Part shown: positions 44,686-53,101 of the stretch, piece by piece
Layout: the number at the start of each line of letters is the position of its first letter
Position numbering within the stretch: the first letter of the stretch is position 1
From: Desulfovibrio sp.
Lineage (GTDB): Bacteria; Desulfobacterota; Desulfovibrionia; Desulfovibrionales; Desulfovibrionaceae
Length of the DNA stretch: 64,000 nt
NCBI GenBank assembly: GCA_031287575.1
Contig: JAITSV010000076.1
Location: 161,560 to 225,559, forward strand
Reading direction: 5' to 3'
Program-made: the position numbers and the translations under genes
The notes under the pieces: model-generated
The model's database searches: none
Told to the model about the DNA's origin: nothing
The model's input: the letters and a program-made list of their open reading frames with translations, nothing else

Positions 44686-45894
44686 ATGCACGCCCTTGAA
44701 ATAAAGAAGGACATCCACTGGGTCGGCGTCGTCGACCACAACAGCCGCGACTTCCACGGCTATTCGCTGTCGCCGCAGGGCACCACGTACAACGCCTACG
44801 TGGTCATGGACGAAAAGGTCACCCTGTTCGACACGGTGAAGCACGAATTCCTGCCCACCCTGCTCTGCCGCCTGTCCCAGGTGGTGGAGCCCGAGAAGAT
44901 CGACTACATCGTCTGCAACCATCTGGAGCCCGACCACGCCGGCGCCCTGGCCGACATGGTGGCCCGCTGCAAGCCCGAAAAGATCTTCTGCTCGCCCATG
45001 GGCCTCAAAGCCATGGAAGCCCACTTCGACATCACCGGCTGGCCCGTGCAGGTGGTGAAGACGGGCGACTCCATCAGCCTCGGCAAGCGCACCGTGACCT
45101 TCGTGGAAACGCGCATGCTGCACTGGCCCGACAGCATGGTGTCGTACATTCCCGAAGACAAGCTGCTGATCTGCAACGACGCCTTCGGCCAGAACATCGC
45201 CAGCACCGAACGCTACGCCGACGAGGTAGACCGCTCCGCGCTGCTGCACGCCATGAAGGAGTACTACCACAACATCGTGCTGCCCTTCTCGCCCATCGTG
45301 CTGAAGACGCTGGACGCCATCGCCGAGCTGAAGCTGGACATCGACATGCTGGCCCCCGACCACGGGCTGATCTTTCGCGGCCACGACGAAGTGCGGTTCG
45401 CCTTCGACACCTACCGCCGCTATGCCGAGCAGAAGCCGCGGAAGCGCGCCGTCATCGTGTTCGACACCATGTGGCACTCCACCGAAAAGATGGCCAATGC
45501 CATCGCCGACGGGTTGGAGGCGGGCGGCGTGCCTACCCGCATCATGTGGCTGAAGGCCAACCACCACAGCGCGGTGATGACCGAACTGGCCGACTGCGGC
45601 GCCGTGATCGTGGGTTCGCCCACCCACAACAACGGCATCCTGCCCGAAGTGGCCAAGATGCTCACCTACATGAAGGGCCTGCGCCCGCTGAACCGCATCG
45701 GCGCGGCGTTCGGCTCGTTCGGCTGGTCCGGCGAATCGGTGAAGGCCATCAGCGAATGGCTGGAATCCATGGGCATGGAACTGCCCGCCGAACCGGTGAA
45801 GGTGAAGCACGTGCCCACCCACGACACCTACGCAAAGTGCTTCGAACTGGGCAAGGCCGTGGCTGCCGCGCTAACCGCCAAGTGCGAAGGGTAG
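44686..45894 (+). CDS. roo: Rubredoxin:oxygen oxidoreductase (flavodiiron protein)
   Basis: The 402-residue protein is the length of D. gigas ROO. The beta-lactamase-like part has the diiron ligands HLEPDH (around residues 79-84), the His in RMLHWPD, the Asp in CNDAFGQ and the His in LAPDHGLI. A flavodoxin domain follows (AVIVFDTMWHSTEKMANAIADG, SPTHNNGILPEVA, GSFGWSGE). It reduces oxygen to water with electrons from rubredoxin. Confidence 0.97.
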   Translation: MHALEIKKDIHWVGVVDHNSRDFHGYSLSPQGTTYNAYVVMDEKVTLFDTVKHEFLPTLLCRLSQVVEPEKIDYIVCNHLEPDHAGALADMVARCKPEKIFCSPMGLKAMEAHFDITGWPVQVVKTGDSISLGKRTVTFVETRMLHWPDSMVSYIPEDKLLICNDAFGQNIASTERYADEVDRSALLHAMKEYYHNIVLPFSPIVLKTLDAIAELKLDIDMLAPDHGLIFRGHDEVRFAFDTYRRYAEQKPRKRAVIVFDTMWHSTEKMANAIADGLEAGGVPTRIMWLKANHHSAVMTELADCGAVIVGSPTHNNGILPEVAKMLTYMKGLRPLNRIGAAFGSFGWSGESVKAISEWLESMGMELPAEPVKVKHVPTHDTYAKCFELGKAVAAALTAKCEG

Positions 45895-45932
45895 GGGGGC
45901 CGTCTCCAAATTGACCTTTCGCCCGTTGGCGT

Positions 45933-46000
45933 CCGACCCGAAGGGCGCGGAGCGTGCCCGTTAAGCGAGCTTGCGAGCTTTACGGGCATCGTGCGCAACG
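45933..46000. repeat. Single 68-bp unit of the composite intergenic element
   Basis: This copy matches the two units at 37266 and 37335 over the same 68 bases with a few changes. It starts 39 bases after the roo stop. The whole 564-base gap from 45895 to 46458 has no gene; it holds this unit and two palindromic repeats. Confidence 0.85.
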
Positions 46001-46038
46001 CGGTCAAACTTCGCCTGCCATGGCTTTGCTGTCCTTAT

Positions 46039-46066
46039 CCGTAGGGTTCGCTTCGCTCACCAACGG
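46039..46066. repeat. Short palindromic repeat, copy 1
   Basis: CCGTAGGGTTCGCTTCGCTC followed by ACCAACGG folds into a hairpin with its own complementary ends. A near copy is at 46113-46141. Confidence 0.6.
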
Positions 46067-46112
46067 CTAAGGCTCGGTCGAATACAATAAGAGTACGCTC
46101 TGCGGCCGCCAT

Positions 46113-46141
46113 CCGTAAGGTTCGCTTCGCTCACCTAACGG
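46113..46141. repeat. Short palindromic repeat, copy 2
   Basis: CCGTAAGGT pairs with ACCTAACGG around TCGCTTCGCTC. It is almost the same as the copy at 46039-46066, 74 bases upstream. Confidence 0.6.
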
Positions 46142-46458
46142 CTGCCGCACTCCCTCATGACAGGCTCGTTTTCCTCGCCAACGGACAAAAATCCTAATTT
46201 GGAAACAGCCCCTGAGAGAAGAAGGAATGGCGACGCCCCCCGGTCGCGCCGCACGGAGCAAGCCGGGTTGATGCCATGTTCACGCCATGATGACACACGG
46301 GGAGGGGCCGCACGGCCCTTCCCTTTTCGTTGCCGTAGCGGCAGACGGCTGAAAGCACCATGCCGTCGGCCCGTGTCAGTGCCCCGTGCCACGGTCACCA
46401 AGACGAAAGTTTTCGTGCCTCTGTTGCGGCACCCCGGCCTTTTCGCCACAGTCGGGCC

Positions 46459-47166
46459 ATGGATTTCCTTTCCCCCCTGCTGGCGGCGGACACGCTGAAG
46501 ATCTCCGTCATCCTGCTCACGCTGAAGGTGGCGGGCATCGCCACGGTGGTGTCTTCGGTGCTCGGCATCCTGACGGCGTGGTGCATCGCCCGGCGCCCCT
46601 TTCCGGGCCGCACCTGGGTGGATGCCCTGTGCGCCCTGCCACTGGTGCTGCCGCCCACGGTCATCGGCTACTACCTCATCCTGCTGGTGGGGCGGCGCGG
46701 CCTGCTGGGGCCGTGGCTGGCCGAATTCGGCATCAACCTGATGTTCTCGTGGGAGGGCGCGGTGGTGGCGGCCACGGTGGTGGTCTTTCCGCTCATCTAC
46801 AAATCCGCCCGGGCCGCGCTGGAAGCCGTGGACCACAACCTGGAAAACGCGGCCCGCACCCTGGGCGCCTCGGAATGGAAGGTGTTCCTGCGGGTGTCGC
46901 TGCCCCTTGCCTGGCGCGGCATACTGGCCGGGGTCATGCTGGCCTTCGCGCGGGGCATGGGCGAATTCGGCGCCACGCTGATGATCGCGGGCAACCTGCC
47001 GGGCCGCACCCAGACCCTGTCGCTGGCCATCTATTCCGCCTTTCAGGCCGGGGACGACGCGCAGGCCCTGGCGCTGGTCATCGCCACCTCGCTGCTGTGC
47101 ATGGGCGTGCTGATCCTTGCGGACAAGCTGGCCAGCGGCGGACTTTCCTTCGGCAGGGGGGCGTGA
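46459..47166 (+). CDS. modB: Molybdate/tungstate ABC transporter permease ModB
   Basis: A 235-residue permease with five to six membrane helices, the ModB segments LPPTVIGYYLILLVGRRG and AARTLGASEWKVFLRVSLPLA, then FARGMGEFGATLMIAGN. The stop overlaps the modC start (TGATG). It moves molybdate or tungstate across the inner membrane with ModC and ModA. Confidence 0.93.
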   Translation: MDFLSPLLAADTLKISVILLTLKVAGIATVVSSVLGILTAWCIARRPFPGRTWVDALCALPLVLPPTVIGYYLILLVGRRGLLGPWLAEFGINLMFSWEGAVVAATVVVFPLIYKSARAALEAVDHNLENAARTLGASEWKVFLRVSLPLAWRGILAGVMLAFARGMGEFGATLMIAGNLPGRTQTLSLAIYSAFQAGDDAQALALVIATSLLCMGVLILADKLASGGLSFGRGA

Positions 47167-47969
47167 TGATCGACGTTTCCATCACCCACCGCCTGCCCCC
47201 GGCCCGGGGCGCGGGCGGCAAGGGCTTCAAGATCGACGTGTCCTTCGCCACCGAAGACCGCACCCTGGTGCTGTTCGGCCATTCCGGCTCGGGCAAGACC
47301 CTGACCCTGCAAGCCATCGCCGGGCTGATGCACCCACGCGAGGGGCGCATCGTCATCAACGGCACCACCCTGCTGGACACGGCGGCGGGCATCGACATGC
47401 CCGCGCGCGACAGGGGCATCGGCTACGTGTTCCAGGACTACGCGCTGTTCCCGCACCTGTCGGTACGCAAGAACGTGGAGTTCGGCCTGGGCGCCGGACG
47501 GCGCGCGTCCGTTGCCGGGCAGTCCGGCGTCGGGCAGTCCGGCGCCGGGAACGGCAGCGGGGCCGTGGCCGACGGCGCAAGCGGCAAACGGCGCGTGGAC
47601 GAACTGCTGGAACTGTTCGAGATAGACCACGTGGCCCACAACCTGCCGGGCAACATTTCCGGCGGGCAGCGCCAGCGCACCGCGCTGGCCCGCGCCCTGG
47701 CCACCAACCCGCGCGCGCTCTTGCTGGACGAACCGTTCTCCGCCCTGGACCCGCTGCTGCGGGTGCGCATGCGCAAGGAATTCACCAGGCTGTTCGCGCA
47801 CTTCGACATACCTGCCATCATCATCACCCACGACCCGGACGACGTGGACGCCTTTGCCGACACCCTGGTGCTGTACGAGGACGGGCGCATCCGCCACCGC
47901 CTGAACTTCCGCGAACTGCGCGCGGAAGGAAGGCCTGCGCTGGGACTGCTCATGACCCTGATGAATTAG
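47166..47969 (+). CDS. modC: Molybdate/tungstate ABC transporter ATPase ModC, lacking the Mop domain
   Basis: The 267-residue ATPase has Walker A GHSGSGKT, the Q-loop VFQDYALFPHL, signature NISGGQRQR and Walker B ALLLDEPFSALDP. It stops after the ATPase lobe; the usual C-terminal Mop/TOBE domain of about 70-140 residues is missing. A Gly/Ser/Ala-rich insert (about residues 115-140, with a short repeat VGQSGxG) follows the Q-loop. Molybdate-binding Mop domains are found instead in the neighbouring TunR protein. Confidence 0.9.
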   Translation: MIDVSITHRLPPARGAGGKGFKIDVSFATEDRTLVLFGHSGSGKTLTLQAIAGLMHPREGRIVINGTTLLDTAAGIDMPARDRGIGYVFQDYALFPHLSVRKNVEFGLGAGRRASVAGQSGVGQSGAGNGSGAVADGASGKRRVDELLELFEIDHVAHNLPGNISGGQRQRTALARALATNPRALLLDEPFSALDPLLRVRMRKEFTRLFAHFDIPAIIITHDPDDVDAFADTLVLYEDGRIRHRLNFRELRAEGRPALGLLMTLMN

Positions 47970-48129
47970 CCGACGCCCGCTTTTTTCCTCCATGCATCTC
48001 CTTTCCCGCCGGGCCGTGCGCGTCAACATGGCCCGGGGCGGGTGTCCCCCCCACCCGGATGCGCCGCCTCGCGCACCGGTTTCCACGGGCTTCCGGAGAC
48101 CACCATCCGCCCGTCCGCCCCTCCATGTG

Positions 48130-48165
48130 AAAGAGCCGCCGTCCCCTGAAGGACGGCGGCTCTTT
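48130..48165. terminator. Bidirectional terminator between modC and tunR
   Basis: A perfect 15-bp stem (48130-48144 with 48151-48165) has A-rich and T-rich ends and stands between two convergent genes, so it can stop transcription both ways. Confidence 0.85.
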
Positions 48166-48194
48166 CCGCAGGCGGGCGGCATGCACCCGCGCGT

Positions 48195-48233
48195 CATGCC
48201 CACATGTCATGCCCACATGTCATGCCCGCATGG
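48195..48233. repeat. Tandem 13-bp repeat
   Basis: Three copies of CATGCCCACATGT, the last with two changes, lie 20 bases after the tunR stop codon. Confidence 0.85.
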
Positions 48234-48252
48234 CAGGGCGTTTTCCGCCGCG

Positions 48253-49608
48253 CTATTCCACGTTCAGGATCACCGAGAACGCCTTGAACATCACCAGGAT
48301 GTCCGTGCCCGGCGCAAGGTCCAGCGCCTTCACGCTTTCCACGGTCAGCAGGGCGCACACGGTGGTGCCTTCGGGCAGGTCCACCACCACCTCGGCGGCG
48401 ATCTCGGAAAGGTTCACCCGCGCCACCTTGCCCGCGTAGCGGTTGCGGGCGCTGGTCTTCAGCCGGTTTTCCTCGCGGGCCAGGATCACCCACGGGGCCT
48501 TCACCGTGGCGGTCATCACCTTGCCGGTGCTCACCCCAAGGTTCTGGGCGCTTTCCTCGGTAATCACCGAAACCACCTTCAGCCCGCTGTTGGTGGTCAG
48601 TTCCACCTCCACCAGCAGCCCGTCCTTGACGACGGACGTAACCCTGCCGGTGAACGCGTTGCGTGCGCTGGTCTTCATCCGGGTCTCCTTGTTCAGGTAA
48701 TGATGCACGATACGCCGTACGTCATCGTCTGAAAAGCGCAGGTAGTTGGCCGTCTGGTTCATGCTCTGGTGGCCCAGGATGCCCTGCACGATCTTCAGCG
48801 GCACGCCGCCGCGCAAAAGTTCCACGGCCCGCGAATGCCGGATGACGCGCGGGTTCAGGTATTCCTTGGGGATGGAGCACTCCGCGGCGCGCTCGTAGAA
48901 CTTGCGGCGCACGTAGCCCTGGTCCATGCGAAAGACGCGCCCGCGCAGGCCGAACATCATGGGGTCGTCCAGCACCCGCTGCACCTCGCGCATAACCGGG
49001 ACGGGCAGCTGGATTTCGCGCCCGCCGTGGCCGCGCACGATGACCTGCTGGCGCACCGCGTCGAGGTCGGCGGTGTCGTCCAGGGCCAGCACCTCGCCAA
49101 GCCGTAGCGCGCCGTGGCGCATCATCAGGAAGGCCACCCACAGCCGCCCGCGCGAACGGCGCTGCACCGGCGTGGACGCCGCGCCGAACCAGGCGAGGAA
49201 GGTGGCCGTCAGCTCATCAAGCTGTTCCGACGTAAGGTGCTTGACCCCTTCCGGCACCTCGAAGCTCTGGGCGGGGCAGGGCACGTCCGCCGCCTTCGGC
49301 ACGGGGCCGGGCTGCGCGCCGTCCCCGTTCCGAAGCGCGCCACGCGGGCAGGCGCCACCGCCGCCCATGCCCGGCACGCCGGACAGCGCGGTGACGATGG
49401 AATGCAGCGTTGCCGCGCCCAGGCCGTCCGCGCCCAGACCGTCCGCGCCTGCGGGATCGACCGTGGGATCACGTGGGGGATCGAGCGCGGGCGTGCCGGA
49501 AACGCCGCCGCCAAGGCGCGCCTCCAGTTCCCGCTCGATGCAGGCCCGCATCAGTTCCAATTGTGTCTCGTCCAGTGCGCCGACGATACCGGCCAAAGGA
49601 GCATGCAT
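48253..49608 (-). CDS. tunR: TunR-type regulator: integrase-like domain with two Mop domains
   Basis: The 451-residue protein has a disordered N-terminal third (residues 30-115), a tyrosine-recombinase catalytic-core fold (about 120-305) and two Mop/TOBE domains (311-380 and 383-450, both opening LKTSARN or MKTSARN). This architecture is that of TunR, the tungstate-responsive regulator of sulfate reducers, which uses the integrase fold to bind DNA and the Mop domains to sense oxyanion. Arg169, Arg257, His280 and Tyr289 match recombinase catalytic positions, while the first His of the HxxR box is Arg254. It is flanked by modBC and the modA operon, its expected targets. Confidence 0.9.
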   Translation of the reverse strand: MHAPLAGIVGALDETQLELMRACIERELEARLGGGVSGTPALDPPRDPTVDPAGADGLGADGLGAATLHSIVTALSGVPGMGGGGACPRGALRNGDGAQPGPVPKAADVPCPAQSFEVPEGVKHLTSEQLDELTATFLAWFGAASTPVQRRSRGRLWVAFLMMRHGALRLGEVLALDDTADLDAVRQQVIVRGHGGREIQLPVPVMREVQRVLDDPMMFGLRGRVFRMDQGYVRRKFYERAAECSIPKEYLNPRVIRHSRAVELLRGGVPLKIVQGILGHQSMNQTANYLRFSDDDVRRIVHHYLNKETRMKTSARNAFTGRVTSVVKDGLLVEVELTTNSGLKVVSVITEESAQNLGVSTGKVMTATVKAPWVILAREENRLKTSARNRYAGKVARVNLSEIAAEVVVDLPEGTTVCALLTVESVKALDLAPGTDILVMFKAFSVILNVE

Positions 49609-49915
49609 GGTCGATCTGCCTCCGCAGTGTCGTTGCCGCCGCCACCCTGCCGGAAGTCTTGGTCGGTTTTGGCCGGAAAGGGAACACAGTCACGAAAAAA
49701 ACAACCCAGGTGACCGTCTTGCCTGCCGTGCGGGCAGCGGCTACCCGGAAGATGGAAGGAGCCCCGGTCGCACGTGCCTGCCGCGCCGGTGCCCCGACGA
49801 GGTCCGGCCCGGAATGCGCACCGGGCCGGCACCCCGGTGCCGCCTTCATCCCCCCGGAATGCCACCGGCATCCACCGGGCGGCCTGTCTCCCCGCTTCCC
49901 TGCGCCATCGACGAG
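49609..49915. other. Intergenic region between tunR and the trmO-like gene
   Basis: It is divergent and should hold both promoters and probably TunR sites. GTCAC (49690-49694) and GTGAC (49710-49714) form an inverted repeat around a run of A. I cannot name a TunR site with confidence. Confidence 0.4.
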
Positions 49916-50821
49916 ATGCCCATGCCCTTCGCTTCCTCCCTGCCCGCCGTGCTCGTCCCCGTTCTGTTGCTTGCGCTGGCCGCCCTGGCCGTGCTGCTGG
50001 CCTTTGAGACGGGGCTTACGCCGCGCGGCAACGCCCATGACGGCGAACTGGGCCTGGCGACGGGACGCGGCACGGCCATGCGCCTGCGCCTGCGCGAACT
50101 GTGCGGCGGCCCGCTGGCCCTGATGCTGGCCGGGCTGGGCGTGCCCCTGCTGTGGCCGGAACCGGAGGCCGGGGTGGCCCTGCTGGCCACGGCCACGGCG
50201 CTGCATCTGCTGCGCGGCCCCACCGCCGCCCATGCCGCGCCCCGTCCGGTACATGATCCGGCACATGATCCGACACATGATCCGGCAGACGCTCCGCAAG
50301 CCCCGCGTATTTCCTACGCCCCGGTGGCCCACATGCGCACCCCGTTCACCGACGTGCGCGGCATGCCCATCCAGCCCGTGGGCGCGCAGGGCGTGGCGGG
50401 CAGCATCGACGTGCTGCCCGAATTCGCCGCCGGCCTCGCCGACATCGAAGGGTTCTCGCATCTCCTCGTCATCTACCACCTGCACGAGTGCAAGGGCTTC
50501 ACCCTGCGCGTGAAGCCCTTTCTGGACAACGACGAGCACGGCGTGTTCGCCACCCGCTCGCCGCGCAGACCCAACCCCATCGGCATTTCCGTCCTGCGGC
50601 TTACCGGCGTTACCGGCAACCGGCTGCACGTGGAAAACGTGGACATGCTGGACGGCACCCCGGTGCTGGACATCAAGCCCTACGTCCCCACCTTCGACGT
50701 CTGGGACGCCGACAGGACGGGCTGGTTCGCCACCGTGGCGGACAACGCCGTGCAGTGCAGGGCCGATGACCGTTTCGTCCCCGCAGACACCACCCAACCT
50801 CAGACAGGAGGCGCCTCATGA
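49916..50821 (+). CDS. Membrane-anchored TrmO/TsaA-domain protein in the modA operon
   Basis: The 301-residue protein has three hydrophobic segments in residues 8-97 (VPVLLLALAALAVLLAF first), a His-Asp-Pro repeat (HDPAHDPTHDP, residues 110-120), and a TsaA/TrmO domain from about 125: IGP-like MRTPFTDVRGMP, GSIDVLPEFAAGLADIEGFSH, GVFATRSPRRPNPIGISV and LDGTPVLDIKPYVP. TrmO methylates t6A37 in tRNA and is normally soluble. Here the domain is fused to a membrane anchor and overlaps modA by four bases (ATGA), so a link to molybdate or tungstate seems likely; its reaction is unknown. Confidence 0.78.
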   Translation: MPMPFASSLPAVLVPVLLLALAALAVLLAFETGLTPRGNAHDGELGLATGRGTAMRLRLRELCGGPLALMLAGLGVPLLWPEPEAGVALLATATALHLLRGPTAAHAAPRPVHDPAHDPTHDPADAPQAPRISYAPVAHMRTPFTDVRGMPIQPVGAQGVAGSIDVLPEFAAGLADIEGFSHLLVIYHLHECKGFTLRVKPFLDNDEHGVFATRSPRRPNPIGISVLRLTGVTGNRLHVENVDMLDGTPVLDIKPYVPTFDVWDADRTGWFATVADNAVQCRADDRFVPADTTQPQTGGAS

Positions 50822-51600
50822 TTTCCGGTTTCCGTCCGTTCCGCACCGGCCGCCGCGTGCTTGCCGCACTGGTTCTGGCCGCACTGGTCTGCGCTCCCCT
50901 TGCCGCCCAGGCGGGCGAGATCACCGTGTCCGCCGCCGCCAGCCTGACCAACGCCTTCACCGACATCAAGGGCATGTTCGAAAAGGCCAACCCCGGCAGC
51001 AAGGTGCAGACCAACTTCGCCGCGTCCGGTCCGCTGCTGAAGCAGATGCAGGAAGGCGCGCCGGTGGACGTGTTCGCCTCCGCCGACCAGGCCACCATGG
51101 ACAAGGCCGTGGAAAGCAAGCTCATCGACGTGGCCAGCCGCATCGACTTCGTGTCCAACAGCCTGGTGCTCATCGTGCCTGCCGACTCCAAGCTGGGCAT
51201 CGCCTCGGTGGACGACCTGAAGAAGGCCAACGTCACCCGCATCGCCGTGGGCAACCCCGACTCCGTGCCCGTGGGCCGCTACACCAAGGCCGCGCTGACC
51301 GCCGCCGGTTCGTGGGACGCCCTCTCCGGCAAGGCCGTGCTGGCCGAAAGCGTGCGCCAGGCCCTGGACTACGTGGCGCGCGGTGAAACCGAGGCGGGCT
51401 TCGTGTACATGACCGACGCCAAGATCGCGGGCGACAAGGTGAAGGTGGTCGCCACCGTCAAGGGCCACGCCCCCATCACCTACCCCATCGCCATCCTGTC
51501 CGGCTCCAGGGACAAGGCCACCGCCGCCGCGTTCATCAAGTACGTGACCGGCCCCGAAGGCATGGCCGTGCTGGACAAGTACGGCTTCGGCAAGCCGTAG
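50818..51600 (+). CDS. modA: Molybdate/tungstate-binding periplasmic protein ModA
   Basis: A 260-residue binding protein with a signal peptide (1-32, ending APLAAQAGE) and the ModA segments ITVSAAASLTNAFTDIK, FAASGPLLKQMQEGAPVDVFASAD, VGNPDSVPVGRYTK and GETEAGFVYMTDA. It delivers molybdate or tungstate to ModBC, coded 3.7 kb upstream beyond tunR. An AGGAGG site precedes the overlapping ATG. Confidence 0.93.
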   Translation: MISGFRPFRTGRRVLAALVLAALVCAPLAAQAGEITVSAAASLTNAFTDIKGMFEKANPGSKVQTNFAASGPLLKQMQEGAPVDVFASADQATMDKAVESKLIDVASRIDFVSNSLVLIVPADSKLGIASVDDLKKANVTRIAVGNPDSVPVGRYTKAALTAAGSWDALSGKAVLAESVRQALDYVARGETEAGFVYMTDAKIAGDKVKVVATVKGHAPITYPIAILSGSRDKATAAAFIKYVTGPEGMAVLDKYGFGKP

Positions 51601-51681
51601 CCGGAGCGGCATGGTCAAACGGGCGCCGAACGGGCGCCTGACGGGCATGGCCTGACCTTCCGCGTTTTTCCAGCCAACGAG

Positions 51682-51713
51682 AACGGGCGCCGACCTGATG
51701 GTCGGCGCCCGTT
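51682..51713 (+). terminator. Terminator of modA
   Basis: A perfect 14-bp stem (51682-51695 with 51700-51713) with a TGAT loop. T-rich bases after it are few. The remaining bases up to the M20 peptidase gene at 51937 hold no gene. Confidence 0.75.
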
Positions 51714-51936
51714 GCACGTTGCCCCCCGTTGTGCCTGATACCCCCATCGCGCCTGCCCGGTTTCCCAGGCCGCTCCGCTTGGCGCCCTTCTGCGACGGGC
51801 GCGTTGGGACGGGCACGGTGGGGCGGGCGCAGAGAGATCGGCGCCATGGGCCGGCTGTGCGTGGTGTGGCGGGCCGCAGGCTGTGGTTCGCGGCACACGG
51901 CCGACAGGGCCGCCCCGAACCACGCGGGTGTTGCCG

Positions 51937-53100
51937 TCACCCGGCCCGTGCGCACCACTGGCGGGCAAGGGCCGCGTACATGTCCGTTGCGGCGCGGATC
52001 TGCGCGGTCTCCGCGAATTCGTCGGTGCGATGGGCCATGGTCGGGTCTCCGGGGCCCAGGATCAGCACGGGCGTGTCCGGCAGGGCCGTACGCAGCGCCG
52101 CCGCGTCGGTGAAGAACTGCACGCTCTCGATGCCGGGCGGGGCGTCCAGGTATTCCGACAGCAGGCCGAAGGCCCGGCGCACCCAGGGGTGGTCCGGTTC
52201 GGTCCACACGGCGGGAATGTCCAGCAGCACGTCCATCTCCGTACCCGCGCCCGCCGCCTCGGCCACCCGCCGTGCCAGCACGGTCCCGCGCTGACCGGGA
52301 ATGGTGCGGATGTCGATGCGTACGGTGGCCCTGTCCGGCACGGAATTGGTGTTCTGTCCGGCGTGCAGGGTGTTCACGCTGCACGTCCAGCCGCCCAGGT
52401 GGGCATGCGGCGGCGCGCCGAAATCCAGCACGCGGATGCGGGACACGGCATCCACGGCCTTGTACAGGGCGTTGTCGCCAAGCTCGGGCATGGAGCCGTG
52501 CGCGGTGCGGCCGGAAAAGCCGCACTCCAGCCACAGAGCGCCCTTGTGCCCCAGCAGCGGGCGGTTGCGCGTGGGCTCGCACACCACCACCGCGCCCACC
52601 CGGCCCAGCACGGCCCGCAGGTCCGGGTCGCGCGCCACGTGGAACGAGCCCTCGCAACCGGTCTCCTCGCCGCCGAACACGCACAAGACCATGTCCGGCC
52701 GCGCATCCTCCCCCGCCATGCGCAGGGCCGCGGCGCACATGGCCGCGATGCCCGACTTCATGTCGCTGGCCCCGCGCCCGTACAGCCTGCCCTCGCGCTC
52801 CTCGCCGCCCAGGGGCGGCACGCTCCACGCAGCCGTGCCCAGGGGCACGGTGTCGATGTGCCCGGCAAAGCACAGGGCCGGGCCGGGCCGCGTGCCGGGC
52901 AGACACGCCACCATGCTGGCGCGCCCTGTCGTGGCGGCCCCGCCCTGCGCGGACGCGAAGGAAGCCACGGTCACGGCGAATCCGGCCGGGACAAGGATGT
53001 CCGCAAGATGGCGCAGGGCCGGCTCCTCGCCGCCGGGCGGGTTGGTGGTGTCGTACCGGATGAGTTCCGCCGCCAGGCGCACCGGATCCGCCGCATGCAT
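51937..53100 (-). CDS. M20-family peptidase/deacylase (ArgE/DapE type)
   Basis: The 387-residue metallohydrolase has the two-zinc motifs FAGHIDTVP, GRGASDMKSG and FGGEETG, and the dimerisation-domain segment NTLHAGQNTNSVPD. The family removes acyl or peptide groups from amino acids. It starts two bases after the DUF1989 stop and is the last gene of an operon with a polar amino-acid transporter, so it probably processes the imported compound. The substrate cannot be told. Confidence 0.88.
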   Translation of the reverse strand: MHAADPVRLAAELIRYDTTNPPGGEEPALRHLADILVPAGFAVTVASFASAQGGAATTGRASMVACLPGTRPGPALCFAGHIDTVPLGTAAWSVPPLGGEEREGRLYGRGASDMKSGIAAMCAAALRMAGEDARPDMVLCVFGGEETGCEGSFHVARDPDLRAVLGRVGAVVVCEPTRNRPLLGHKGALWLECGFSGRTAHGSMPELGDNALYKAVDAVSRIRVLDFGAPPHAHLGGWTCSVNTLHAGQNTNSVPDRATVRIDIRTIPGQRGTVLARRVAEAAGAGTEMDVLLDIPAVWTEPDHPWVRRAFGLLSEYLDAPPGIESVQFFTDAAALRTALPDTPVLILGPGDPTMAHRTDEFAETAQIRAATDMYAALARQWCARAG

Positions 53101-53101
53101 G

